Program-made: the position numbers and the translations under genes
The notes under the pieces: model-generated
What the model was told of the DNA's origin: nothing
Seen by the model: only the letters and a program-made list of their open reading frames with translations
Database searches by the model: none
Shown: positions 34,734-43,260 of the stretch, piece after piece
Position numbering within the stretch: position 1 is the stretch's first letter
How the letters are laid out: every line of letters begins with the position of its first letter
Origin: Saccharopolyspora shandongensis
GTDB taxonomy: Bacteria > Actinomycetota > Actinomycetes > Mycobacteriales > Pseudonocardiaceae
NCBI RefSeq assembly: GCF_900106995.1
Contig: NZ_FNOK01000036.1
Location: 1 to 64,000, forward strand
Direction of reading: 5' to 3'
DNA length: 64,000 nt

Positions 34734-35440
34734 GAGCGCCCTCCAGGCTGCGATCTCGGGTCCTCGTGCAGGTCAACCAAGGCCTGGACCCTCTCGGGCG
34801 AACAATGCGTTAGAGAACGGCGCATGCGTGCGGTCCCGCAATCGTCGTCTGGGGTGTCGGGGGCGAAATCCAGCCGCGGTCGAGCACCACCCGACGCCCG
34901 GAAACGGCTTACGGTTCGGGACCGTATCAATGCGTGATCGGATTCACTCAGCGTAACCGCGAGCGTCCCCGGTTGGCGCATTTCGAACACTGGTACCGAA
35001 CCGTGACCTTCCAGATCGCGCGACTATCTTTCAGTGCCCAAGCACTATAAGGCCCAGGACCGTGGATAGCACCGGGGGCTTTTTCCCATTCCGCTACGAC
35101 AATCAGGCGATGTCACGCCGAGTGTTCGAACCCGACTCCGCACCCGGTGGCATTTTCACTCGTTCAGCCTAGAGCTCGATAATCCACTTTGGTCACAAGC
35201 GGCGCAAAAGACCTGGTCAACAAGATCATGAGGATTGCAGCCAGACCTCTGACCTGGCAATACCGGACAGTAACCAAGCGTCGACGACCGGCATCGCCGA
35301 GCCCCGCGAGCCGCTCCGCAACCACCGAAACCCGTGGTGATCACCACACTGTCGATCTCGCGCGACACTGTGGTTAGAATTCCCCGCCACCGCCAGGCCC
35401 TTCAGCCGAGCGGCCAACCGCGAAGTTCCAGGAAGGATGC
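34734..35440. other. Long divergent intergenic region before the DUF485-actP unit
   Basis: About 700 bp of lower GC content than the neighbouring genes, with no supported gene. Near its right end lies a 14-bp perfect palindrome GTGGTGATCACCAC (35334-35347). It runs into an inverted repeat ACCACACTGTCG (35343-35354) / CGACACTGTGGT (35363-35374) with one mismatch. These sit about 65-105 bp before the DUF485 start and are likely promoter-operator elements. Nothing recognisable is seen at 34900-35300. Confidence 0.6.
35334..35374. promoter_or_regulatory. Nested palindromes upstream of DUF485-actP
   Basis: A GTGGTGATCACCAC palindrome shares its right half with a larger imperfect inverted repeat whose arms are ACCACACTGTCG and CGACACTGTGGT. 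The arrangement places three TGGT/ACCA half-sites on about four turns of DNA, as expected for cooperative binding by a dimeric regulator. The binding protein is unknown. Confidence 0.5.
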
Positions 35441-35860
35441 ATGAGCAACGCAACGCAATCCGCGCTGCGCGGCGGTCCCCGTGACCAGCCCGGAAATCCG
35501 CGGGTGGCCTTCGGTGGAATCGACAAGAGCTCCGTTCGCGCGACTGACGAACGTCCTGATTTCGTCGCTATCCAGCAGAGTCCGGAATTCCGCGCCCTGC
35601 GCCGCCGACTGAAATGGTTCGTTTTCCCGGCTACGGCGTTTTTCCTGATCTGGTACATCGGGTACGTGGCGATCGCCGCCTACGCCCGGGAATTCATGGC
35701 CCGGCCGCTCATCGGCGAGATCAACGTCGGCCTGGTCATGGGCGTCGGCCAGTTCGTCACCACCCTGGGCCTGACCACGCTCTACGTCCGGTTCGCCCGC
35801 CGCCGCATCGACCCCGAGGTCGACCGGATCCGACAGGACGCTGGGGAGTCCGACCAGTGA
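35441..35860 (+). CDS. DUF485 membrane protein
   Basis: A 139-aa protein with a 45-residue hydrophilic N-terminus, then two TM helices (around residues 62-84 and 95-118). The DUF485 signature is FRALRRRLKWFVFPATAFFL. YjcH-type DUF485 proteins are encoded directly upstream of acetate permease genes and are thought to be accessory subunits. AGGAAGG precedes ATG 35441, and its stop overlaps the GTG of the symporter gene. Confidence 0.9.
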   Translation: MSNATQSALRGGPRDQPGNPRVAFGGIDKSSVRATDERPDFVAIQQSPEFRALRRRLKWFVFPATAFFLIWYIGYVAIAAYAREFMARPLIGEINVGLVMGVGQFVTTLGLTTLYVRFARRRIDPEVDRIRQDAGESDQ

Positions 35861-37449
35861 ATGAACCGCAGCTGATCCCGGCCGACAACGCGATCATCAA
35901 CACCAGCGTCTTCGCGGTGTTCGTGCTGATCACGCTGTTCGTCGTGTACCGGGTGAGCAACCGGGGCACCTCCAGCGACTACTTCGTCGCGGGCAGCTCG
36001 TTCAGCGGCGTGCAGAACGGCATCGCGCTCTCCGGCGACTACCTGTCCGCCGCGTCGTTCCTGGGCATCGCCGGGGCGATCGCGGTCTACGGCTACGACG
36101 GCTTCCTGTACTCGATCGGCTTCCTGGTCGCCTGGCTGATCAACCTGCTGCTGCTCGCCGAGCGCACCCGCAACACCGGCCGCTTCACCATGGGCGACGT
36201 GCTCAGCTTCCGGATGCGCCAGCGCCCGGTGCGGGCCGCGGCGGCGTCCTCGACGCTGGCCATCACGATCATCTACATGATCGCCCAGATCGCCGGCGCG
36301 GGCGGCCTGGTCGCCCTGCTGCTCAACGTGAACGGCAAGTTCGGCCAGGCCCTGGTGATCGCCGCGGTCGGCGCGATCATGATGATCTACGTGCTGGTCG
36401 GCGGCATGAAGGGCACCACCTGGGTGCAGATCATCAAGGCCGCCATGCTGCTGCTGTCGGTCGTGATGATCACGATCTTCCTGCTCGGCAAGTTCGGCTA
36501 CAGCTTCACGAACCTGCTGCAGAGCGCCGCCGAGAACAACCCGCACGGCCGCGACATCTTCGCCCCGGGCGTCCAGTACGGAAAGTCCGAGCTCACCAAG
36601 CTGGACTTCGTGTCGCTGTCGATGGCCCTGGTGCTCGGCACCGGCGGCCTCCCGCACGTGCTGATGCGGTTCTACACCGTGCCCAACGCCCGCGAGGCCC
36701 GCCGCTCGGTGGTCTGGTCGACCTGGGTGGTGGCGACGTTCTACATCTGCACCCTGGTCATCGGCTACGGCGCGGCCGCGCTGGTGGGCACGGACGCGAT
36801 CCTCGACGCGCCGGGCGCGGAGAACTCCGCCGCCCCGCTGCTCGCCTACCGGATCGGCGGCACGGTGCTGCTGGGCATCATCGCCGCGGTCGCCTTCGCC
36901 ACGATCCTGGCGGTGGTGGCGGGGTTGACGCTGACCGCATCGGCGTCGTTCGCGCACGACATCTACGCCAACGTGATCCGCCGCGGCGACATCGACTCGG
37001 ACTCCGTGGTGCGGGTGGCCCGGTTGACGGCGCTGGTGATCGGCGTGGCCTCGATCCTCGGCGGCGTCCTCGTCATCGGGCAGAACATCGCGTTCCTGGT
37101 CGGCCTGGCGTTCGCGTTCGCCGCCTCGGCGAACCTGTCCACGCTGCTGTACTCGCTGTTCTGGAGGCGGTTCAACACCACCGGCACGCTGTGGGGCATC
37201 TACAGCGGACTCGGCTCCTGCCTGCTGCTGGTGATCTTCTCGCCGGTGCTGTCCGGCTCGCCGGACTCGATCATCCCGAGCCTGGACTTCGCCTTCTTCC
37301 CGCTGAAGAACCCGGGCATCGTGTCCATCCCGGTCTCGTTCATCTGCGGCATCATCGGCACCTTCGTGGGCAAGGAAGCGGTCGACGAAGAACGCCAGGC
37401 GGAGATGGAGGTCCGCGCCCTGACCGGCATCGGCTCCCGAGTCGGCTGA
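35857..37449 (+). CDS. actP: Cation/acetate symporter
   Basis: A 530-aa sodium:solute symporter-family protein with about 13 hydrophobic segments. Family motifs include SDYFVAGSSFSGVQNGIALS near residues 41-60, GDYLSAASFLGIAGAI, and GTGGLPHVLMRFYTVPNARE near 262-281. The ActP group imports acetate and other short monocarboxylates. The start is GTG 35857 in a GTGA overlap with the DUF485 gene, with GGGGAG upstream. A dispersed repeat follows close after the stop. Confidence 0.9.
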   Translation: MNEPQLIPADNAIINTSVFAVFVLITLFVVYRVSNRGTSSDYFVAGSSFSGVQNGIALSGDYLSAASFLGIAGAIAVYGYDGFLYSIGFLVAWLINLLLLAERTRNTGRFTMGDVLSFRMRQRPVRAAAASSTLAITIIYMIAQIAGAGGLVALLLNVNGKFGQALVIAAVGAIMMIYVLVGGMKGTTWVQIIKAAMLLLSVVMITIFLLGKFGYSFTNLLQSAAENNPHGRDIFAPGVQYGKSELTKLDFVSLSMALVLGTGGLPHVLMRFYTVPNAREARRSVVWSTWVVATFYICTLVIGYGAAALVGTDAILDAPGAENSAAPLLAYRIGGTVLLGIIAAVAFATILAVVAGLTLTASASFAHDIYANVIRRGDIDSDSVVRVARLTALVIGVASILGGVLVIGQNIAFLVGLAFAFAASANLSTLLYSLFWRRFNTTGTLWGIYSGLGSCLLLVIFSPVLSGSPDSIIPSLDFAFFPLKNPGIVSIPVSFICGIIGTFVGKEAVDEERQAEMEVRALTGIGSRVG

Positions 37450-37929
37450 ACCCCGGCTGGATTCCAGGCTCGTCCTGCGTGGCGGTGCGGGTAGCGGAAG
37501 CGCAGCCGCCGTCTGGACTCCGGGATCCCCGACGCACGTATGACCCGGGCTGTCCTCGCCAGACGCCCCTGAGTTGCGAGGGTGGGCCAAGCCTCGCGGT
37601 CCCATCTGGATCGTGCTTTGAAGCAGCCACGAACAAGTGTTGGAAGTGCTCGAGAACGGCCCCGGGACCTCGGTGTCCCGGGGTCGTTCTCGTCTGCACG
37701 CACCGCAGCGGTGGCCCGACCGGTGCTAACCCACAGGTGGGCTTCACCGCGCCCCCGATCGCCATGGGTCACCGGCAGTCCGGTCGCCGTGCCCAATTGC
37801 GCTCTACCCAATCGGATACTGCCGGGCGGCCGCAATTCTCCATAAAATGGAACTGCCCGCCAACGGGGCGCTTCGGCAATAGCAGGGGGCAATGGGAAGC
37901 GGTCCGGTGGGCGAATCGGGGGGTATTCC
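37450..37929. other. Intergenic region containing the dispersed repeat
   Basis: No gene is supported in this 480-bp stretch. Its left part holds the minus-strand copy of the dispersed repeat (37477-37562). Its right part, about 37830-37925, is richer in A/T and leads to the ribosome-binding site of the small secreted protein. Confidence 0.6.
37477..37562 (-). repeat. Dispersed intergenic repeat, copy B
   Basis: Read on the minus strand this matches 4144-4240, with blocks GCGAGGACAGCCC, GTCGGGGATCCCGGAGTC and TTCCGCTACCCGCACCGCCA, and a deletion of about 11 bp relative to copy A. It begins about 30 bp after the actP stop, so it is a 3'-flanking element here too. Confidence 0.6.
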
Positions 37930-38292
37930 ATGCGAACGGTTCGCAATGCACTGCTCGCTGCGGTCACCGCCGCCGTCCTGCCCATGTCCGGGCTGGGCAC
38001 CCAGGTCGTCATCATCGCGGCCGAAGTCAAGAACGGCCTGGTCGAGCTGGTCCAGAAGGCTTCCCACGGCCGGTCGGGCGACTTCCGCGAGCCCGGGGTG
38101 CTGATCCGCTCGGCGCCCGATACCGGCAGCGCCGCACGCGGCGTGGGAAATCCCGGCGACGACGTCAGCATTCGCCAGGCGACGAGCGGGGAATCCGTCC
38201 GCTGCCCGGACGGATCGGCGAATTCGGAATGGTTCGACATCACGAATCGCCGCACCCGCGTCAGCGGATTCGTCAGCGGCTGCTTCCTGTGA
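37930..38292 (+). CDS. Small secreted SH3-like protein
   Basis: A 120-aa protein with an N-terminal signal-like segment (MRTVRNALLAAVTAAVLPMS) and a charged middle. The C-terminus is about 45 residues, VSIRQATSGESVRCPDG then FDITNRRTRVSGFVSGCFL. It reads like a short bacterial SH3 or similar beta-rich domain with two Cys that may form a disulfide. GGGGG precedes ATG 37930. The function is unknown; small secreted SH3-type proteins of actinomycetes are thought to bind cell wall or proteins. Confidence 0.7.
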   Translation: MRTVRNALLAAVTAAVLPMSGLGTQVVIIAAEVKNGLVELVQKASHGRSGDFREPGVLIRSAPDTGSAARGVGNPGDDVSIRQATSGESVRCPDGSANSEWFDITNRRTRVSGFVSGCFL

Positions 38293-38325
38293 TCGAGCCG
38301 CATTCGGCCGCCGGGAATGGGCGGG

Positions 38326-38616
38326 TCAGAAATCCTGGTCCGATCCGCGCAGCCCGGCCGGCCGCAACCGCCGCAGGCGCACGTGCCGCGCGAGCCTGAT
38401 CATCGGCCGCACCGCGAGCTCGCAGCTGCCCAACAGGAACAGCCAGGTGCCCGCGGTCGCCGTGGATTCGTGGAAGAACAGCAGGCTGCCGACGGCGAAC
38501 CAGATGGCGATCAGGAAGTCGTTGACGATGCTGATGACCTCGTACCGCCGCCGGATCAGCAGCTCCTCGCGCCCGATCCGCAGCACCAACGGGCCCGACT
38601 CGGCCGGATCTCGCAT
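38326..38616 (-). CDS. YrhK-domain membrane protein
   Basis: A 96-aa protein with two TM helices. The sequence RRRYEVISIVNDFLIAIWFA and the following TAGTWLFLLGSCEL are the signature of the YrhK domain. Function is unknown. It ends 33 bp from the stop of the secreted protein and begins 45 bp after the flavoprotein gene stop on the same strand, so it could be cotranscribed with that gene. Confidence 0.85.
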   Translation of the reverse strand: MRDPAESGPLVLRIGREELLIRRRYEVISIVNDFLIAIWFAVGSLLFFHESTATAGTWLFLLGSCELAVRPMIRLARHVRLRRLRPAGLRGSDQDF

Positions 38617-38661
38617 GATCCGATTGTCCGCGAACCGGGCGAACTCCGCAGGTCAGCAGGG

Positions 38662-40317
38662 CTACACGACGGCAACAGCGGCCGCTCGCCCGGCCTGCCG
38701 GCCGGAGAACAGGCAGCCGCCGAGGAACGTGCCCTCCAGCGCCCGGTACCCGTGCACACCGCCGCCGCCGAAGCCCGCGACCTCCCCGGCCGCGTAGAGC
38801 CCGGGCAGCGGCTCGCCCGAATCCTGCAGGACCCGGCCGGACAGGTCGGTCTCCAGCCCGCCCAGCGTCTTGCGGGTCAGGATGGACAGCCGCACGGCGA
38901 TCAGCGGCCCGGCGGCCGGGTCCAGCAGCCGGTGCGGCTCGGCGACCCGGATCATCCGGTCGACCACGTAGCGGCGGGCCGCGCGGATGGCGATGACCTG
39001 CTCGTCCTTGCCCAGCCCCGATTCGACCTGGCGGTCCCGGGCGACGATCTCGCGTTCCAGCGCGGCCGCGTCGATCAGCGGCTCGCCGACCAGGTCGTTC
39101 ATCCCGCGCACCAGCTCCGGCACGGTGCGCCGGACGACGAAGTCGGGACCGCGGCGAACGAACTCGGCGACCGGCCCCGGCGTGGCGCCGCCGCCGCGCT
39201 GGAGCAGCTTGCGGATGCTGCGGTCGGTCAGGTCCGGGTTCTGCTCGGAGCCGGACAGCGCGAACTCGCGGCTGATGATGCGCCGGTTGAGCACGAACCA
39301 GGTGTAATCGTGGCCGGTCCGCACGATGTGCTCCATCGTGCCGAGGGTGTCGAAGCCCGGGAACAGCGGCGAGGGCAGCCGGCGGCCCTCCGCGTCCACC
39401 CACAGCGGCGACGGGCCGGACAGGATCCGGATGCCGTGCTTGCTCCAGATCGGCGCGTAGTTGCGGATTCCCTCGGTGTAGTGCCACATCCGGTCCGGGT
39501 TGATGATGTGCCCACCGCTGCGGGACACCACCTCCAGCATCCGCCCGTCCACGTGGTCGGGCACCCCGGCGATCATCTCCTTCGGCGGCTCGCCGTAGCG
39601 CTTGGGCCAGTTCCTGCGCACCAGGTCCAGATTGCCGCCGATGCCGCCGGACGCGACGACCACGGCCTGCGCGTGCAGCTCGAAATCGCCTGCCACGTCG
39701 CGAGAACTCGGCTGCCCGCGCTCCGCCGCGCTCGGCACGAGCACTTCGCCGCGCACGCCGGTCACCGCTCCGCCGCTGGTGATCAGCTCGCTGACGCGGT
39801 GCCGGAACCGGAACGACACCAGGCCGCACTCGGCCGCCTCCCGCACGCGGCGGATGAACGGGGCGAGCACCCCGGGACCGGTGCCCCAGGTGACGTGGAA
39901 CCGCGGCACGGAGTTGCCATGCCCGGTGGCCAGGTGGCCGCCGCGCTCGGCCCATTGCACCAGTGGGAAGAACCGCACGCCCTGCTCGACCAGCCAGGCG
40001 CGCTTCTCCCCGGCGGCGAAGTCCACGTAGGCCTCCGCCCACTGCCGGGGCCAGTGGTCCTCGGGCCGGTCGAACCCGGCGGAGCCGAGCCAGTCCTGGA
40101 GGGCCAGCTCGTGGGAGTCGCGGACGCCCAGCCTGCGCTGTTCCGGGGAGTCCACCAGGAACAGGCCGCCGAACGACCAGTGCGCCTGGCCGCCCAGGGA
40201 GGCTTCAGGTTCCTGGTCGACCAGGATGACCCGGCGGCCCGCGTCGGCCAGCTCGGCGGTGGCGACCAGACCGGCCAGGCCGGCGCCCACCACGATGACA
40301 TCAGCGTCCAACGTCAC
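38662..40317 (-). CDS. FAD-dependent dehydrogenase, KstD/fumarate-reductase type
   Basis: A 551-aa flavoprotein. The FAD-binding Rossmann motif VIVVGAGLAGLVATAELADA is at residues 7-26. The C-terminal FAD contact AAGEVAGFGGGGVHGYRALE is near 504-523. The layout is that of the FAD-binding-2 family with 3-ketosteroid-delta1-dehydrogenase and fumarate reductase. Actinobacterial relatives are annotated only as FAD-binding dehydrogenase; the substrate is unknown. GTG 40317 is preferred, with GGAGG 6 nt upstream; a GTG at 40332 would overlap that signal. A direct repeat ACCGAGTG (40334, 40345; 11 bp apart) lies just upstream. Confidence 0.85.
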   Translation of the reverse strand: MTLDADVIVVGAGLAGLVATAELADAGRRVILVDQEPEASLGGQAHWSFGGLFLVDSPEQRRLGVRDSHELALQDWLGSAGFDRPEDHWPRQWAEAYVDFAAGEKRAWLVEQGVRFFPLVQWAERGGHLATGHGNSVPRFHVTWGTGPGVLAPFIRRVREAAECGLVSFRFRHRVSELITSGGAVTGVRGEVLVPSAAERGQPSSRDVAGDFELHAQAVVVASGGIGGNLDLVRRNWPKRYGEPPKEMIAGVPDHVDGRMLEVVSRSGGHIINPDRMWHYTEGIRNYAPIWSKHGIRILSGPSPLWVDAEGRRLPSPLFPGFDTLGTMEHIVRTGHDYTWFVLNRRIISREFALSGSEQNPDLTDRSIRKLLQRGGGATPGPVAEFVRRGPDFVVRRTVPELVRGMNDLVGEPLIDAAALEREIVARDRQVESGLGKDEQVIAIRAARRYVVDRMIRVAEPHRLLDPAAGPLIAVRLSILTRKTLGGLETDLSGRVLQDSGEPLPGLYAAGEVAGFGGGGVHGYRALEGTFLGGCLFSGRQAGRAAAVAVV

Positions 40318-40333
40318 TGCCGACCTCCGCACT

Positions 40334-40352
40334 ACCGAGTGGTAACCGAGTG
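40334..40352. promoter_or_regulatory. Direct repeats upstream of the FAD dehydrogenase
   Basis: ACCGAGTG occurs at 40334-40341 and again at 40345-40352, one helical turn apart, directly upstream of the flavoprotein start. This spacing suits a dimeric regulator binding one DNA face. No local regulator gene is present. Confidence 0.35.
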
Positions 40353-40560
40353 CCTGTATACCTCAGTCGGGGGCGCTCCGACAGCCCGTCCGGCCGATCG
40401 TCGCGGCGCCGCGACATTGCGCGCAGGCGCGGAATTCCACTCGGTCGGGGTGTATCCAGCAAATTTGCTGGCATTCCGATCCGCGCTTCGGGAATCTTGT
40501 TTTCAGCGCGCCGATTTCGGCCGCGATCCACTCATTGTCCGTTCATGAAAGGGTTTTCGC

Positions 40561-41001
40561 ATGTCCAAGTGCGCTTCTCCCGCCGCGTCGCGCCGAATCG
40601 CGATCCGCCCGTCCGCCCGGCGAGGAGCCTGGCGGAGCGGCCTCCGGAGAATAGTCGTCCCGGTGCTGTCCGTCCTCGCCGCGATCGCGGTCGGTGCGGG
40701 CGGAGCGTACGCCGCGCCACCTGGAAATCTTTGCCCCGCAGGGTCTTTCTGCAGTTGGCCGGAGGAGAACTTCGCCGGCCAGGCACATGAGGTCGGCCTC
40801 CAGGCGACCTCGTTGGAGCAGTGCGTCCGGCTGCAGCAGGGCATGGAGGCGCGGTCCTTCGCGAACAGCACCGGCCACCCGGTGACGGTCTACCAGGACC
40901 CCGACTGCGACACCGAAGCGGAATTCAGCACGTATCCAACGGGTTCCCAGAATCCACGGGCGACTTACGTCGCGCGAGCAATCAAGATCTGGTCGCACTG
41001 A
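40561..41001 (+). CDS. Secreted peptidase-inhibitor family I36 protein
   Basis: A 146-aa protein with a long positively charged N-region, a hydrophobic core VVPVLSVLAAIAVGAGGAYA and a likely signal peptidase site near residue 52. The mature domain has NLCPAGSFCSWPEENFAGQ, QC and DPDCDTEAEF: four cysteines in the pattern of family I36 (SMI-type) beta/gamma-crystallin-like inhibitors of metallopeptidases. GAAAGGG precedes ATG 40561. It is probably secreted to inhibit proteases or to bind calcium. Confidence 0.8.
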   Translation: MSKCASPAASRRIAIRPSARRGAWRSGLRRIVVPVLSVLAAIAVGAGGAYAAPPGNLCPAGSFCSWPEENFAGQAHEVGLQATSLEQCVRLQQGMEARSFANSTGHPVTVYQDPDCDTEAEFSTYPTGSQNPRATYVARAIKIWSH

Positions 41002-41173
41002 CCGGCGAGAACCTGCCCCGACACGCAATTCGCGGCGCAGGCGGAATCTCAGACGCCGTCGACGACATCCCGTTCGCGCATTCACCGATGCGCGGCGCCG
41101 ATGCCGTCCTCCCGAGGCGACGCCTGAGAACCCGCCGCAGGAACCACGCGTCGCACCGATTCCCGGCAGGAAC

Positions 41174-42337
41174 TCAGCGGACCAGGTCCCGCATCAGCTC
41201 CAGCAGGCGTTCGGCGGAGTTGGCCCAGGTGAACTTCGCCGCCTGACCGCGAGCCGCGGCGATCAGATCCGCACGCGTCCGGGGATCCTCCACGGCACGC
41301 ACCGCGGCGGCGAAGTCCTTCGACGACCCCGGATCGAAGAACCTCGCGTGTCCCCCGGTCACCTCGTGGAAGATCTCCAGGTCGCTGCAGACCACCGGCG
41401 TCCCCGCGTTCATCGCCTCGATGATCGGCAGCCCGAAACCCTCGTCCCGCGAAGCGGTCACCAAGGCGCTCGCCCTACCGAGCAGCGCCTGGTAGTCGCT
41501 TTCGCTGATGCCCTGCCAGAAAACGACATCGGAGTCCGGAGGCAGCTGCGCGCGCAATTCCGCCTCGCGCGCGGCTGCGATCCGGCTGACCAGGTGCAAC
41601 CGGTGTCCCGGAAGGAGAGCCATGCCCGCGATCAACGTTTCCACGTTCTTGTACGGCATGAACGAGCCCATGTACACGAGCTCCCGCGGCCCGCCCGGCT
41701 CCGCGCCGGAATCGACGCCGGGATCCCCGTTTTCGGCGTCCTCCGACGGCGGCGACGGTGCATTGTGGACAACCGTCACCGAGCGCCGGGTGAGCCGGTG
41801 TTCCTCGATGAGCTTGCGGGTCGTCCCGCTGACCGTGACCACCGCGTCCGCCCGGTTGAGCATGACCCGCTGCGGCCAGAACGCCTTGTGGTAGAGCCGC
41901 CACGCGATGCGCACCGGCAGCGGCAGGAAGCCCGGCGGCTTCGGGTGCCGGTAGTAGATCAGGTCGTGCAGCGTGAGGACGAGCCGGTAGTCGCGCCGGA
42001 ACCCGCCGATCACCTGCATCGGGCTGAACACGACGTCCGCACCGAGCCGGTTGAGCGTGCGGGAGAGCCACAACTCCCGCGGCGAGAAAGGGCTGTTGAC
42101 CTTCACGTGCGGAACCCCGGACGGCAGCAGCCGCAGCTGCCGCTCGTCATGGATCAACATCGTCACCGGATGGAGGTGGTGCAATGCCTCGATCAAGCTC
42201 GCGCCGAAACGGCTGATCCCGTCGTGCTGATCGGTTCGCGTCCAACGCGCGTCGACGAAGACCTTCATCGTCGCCGCCCCGGCCTCGCCCGAACGCTGGC
42301 CGGAGGTACCGCTCCTGTGCTGTCCGAGGCCGTTCAT
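41174..42337 (-). CDS. GT4-family glycosyltransferase (last gene of the glycosylation operon)
   Basis: A 387-aa cytoplasmic glycosyltransferase with GT-B fold. The nucleotide-sugar end shows GSFMPYKNVETLIAGMALLP and the E-x7-E motif in DEGFGLPIIEAMNAGTPVVC near residues 309-328. The acceptor half has LVLTLHDLIYYRHPKPPGFL. ATG 42337 is inside an ATGA overlap with the hydrolase gene, implying coupled translation. A conserved-looking start at ATG 42268 (MKVFVDARWT) is also possible, which would remove a 23-residue Gly/Ser/Arg tail. Its donor is probably a GDP- or UDP-hexose. Confidence 0.87.
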   Translation of the reverse strand: MNGLGQHRSGTSGQRSGEAGAATMKVFVDARWTRTDQHDGISRFGASLIEALHHLHPVTMLIHDERQLRLLPSGVPHVKVNSPFSPRELWLSRTLNRLGADVVFSPMQVIGGFRRDYRLVLTLHDLIYYRHPKPPGFLPLPVRIAWRLYHKAFWPQRVMLNRADAVVTVSGTTRKLIEEHRLTRRSVTVVHNAPSPPSEDAENGDPGVDSGAEPGGPRELVYMGSFMPYKNVETLIAGMALLPGHRLHLVSRIAAAREAELRAQLPPDSDVVFWQGISESDYQALLGRASALVTASRDEGFGLPIIEAMNAGTPVVCSDLEIFHEVTGGHARFFDPGSSKDFAAAVRAVEDPRTRADLIAAARGQAAKFTWANSAERLLELMRDLVR

Positions 42338-43254
42338 GGCGTTCCGAGGAAACGTCGGATCGCTTCGGCCGCCGGTGCCGGCGTCTCGTAGTGCACCAGG
42401 TGGCCGACGTTCGGAATCACCACGAGTTCGGCGTCCGCGAGCCGAGCCGCCAGCGCGCGCTGGCCGGCCAGGGGCGCGATCTCGTCGGACTCCCCCGCGA
42501 TCAGCAGGGTCGGCATCCTGAGCTCGTCGACGTGGTCCGCGACGGTGTGAGTCACCGAAGCCTCGAAGGTCTCGCTGAGCAGCGCCGGGCTGTGGAAGCG
42601 GCTGAAGTACCGCAGGTGGTTCTCGTCGATGAACCCGCGCAGCTGCTTGTCCTTCGTCCGCGTCATCGCCCGGCTCGCGGCGAGCACGACCCACCTGTTG
42701 CTCAGCAACGAGTGCCCGGCCCGGAGCGGCAGCCGCTTGCCCAGCGAGTAGTAGGCGGAGGTCAGCCCGGACAGCACCACGCGGGGCCCGCGCAGCGCGG
42801 GCGTCGAGATCGGGTTGATCAGCACCAGGCGCCGGACGAGTTCCGGCGAGGCGGCGGCGACGCGCGACGCCACGATCGAGCCGAAGGAGTGCCCGAGCAG
42901 CACCACCGGCCGGGTCCGGCCGCCGAGCCGCTCGATGAGTTCGGTGATGACGTGCGCGTAACCGGCGACGTCGTGCCGTCGCCCGGTCATCGGCCCGGAG
43001 TCCCCGAACCCGGGCAGGTCCGGGATCACGACGCGCTGGTCAGGCAGGCCCGCCGCGACGAGTTCCAGGCCGTGGTGGGTACCGCGCAGGCCGTGCACCA
43101 TCACCACCGCCTCGGCTGCGTCGACCGGTTCGGTAGGCGCGACCGGCGAGGTGGAACCGCTCTCTGCGAGGTGGTCGCGGTAGACCCAGTAGTGCAGCTC
43201 GGCGCCGCTGATGTGCTCCACCCGCTCCGCGGGCTGGAGTTCCGGGACGATCAT
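42334..43254 (-). CDS. Alpha/beta hydrolase in the glycosylation operon
   Basis: A 306-aa alpha/beta hydrolase. It shows MVHGLRGTHHGLEL near residues 52-65, VIPDLPGFGDSG near 76-87, the nucleophile elbow GHSFGS and a C-terminal His in VIPNVGHLVHYE. It has no signal peptide. Its position between two glycosyltransferase genes, with gaps of 6 bp and an ATGA overlap, suggests it acts on an acyl or ester group of the glycoconjugate made by this operon, for example a glycolipid. This role is inference. Confidence 0.85.
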   Translation of the reverse strand: MIVPELQPAERVEHISGAELHYWVYRDHLAESGSTSPVAPTEPVDAAEAVVMVHGLRGTHHGLELVAAGLPDQRVVIPDLPGFGDSGPMTGRRHDVAGYAHVITELIERLGGRTRPVVLLGHSFGSIVASRVAAASPELVRRLVLINPISTPALRGPRVVLSGLTSAYYSLGKRLPLRAGHSLLSNRWVVLAASRAMTRTKDKQLRGFIDENHLRYFSRFHSPALLSETFEASVTHTVADHVDELRMPTLLIAGESDEIAPLAGQRALAARLADAELVVIPNVGHLVHYETPAPAAEAIRRFLGTP

Positions 43255-43260
43255 GGTGGG

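Noticed and set aside
31779-34937. A 1052-codon frame opposite the CvnA gene
   Set aside because: Same effect of GC-rich third positions on the opposite strand; composition is Arg/Gly-rich and no motif is present, while the cvnA frame has clear domains.
41002-41173. A hairpin terminator between the I36 gene and the convergent GT4 gene
   Set aside because: Only a 5-bp stem CGCAT/ATGCG was found, too weak to list.
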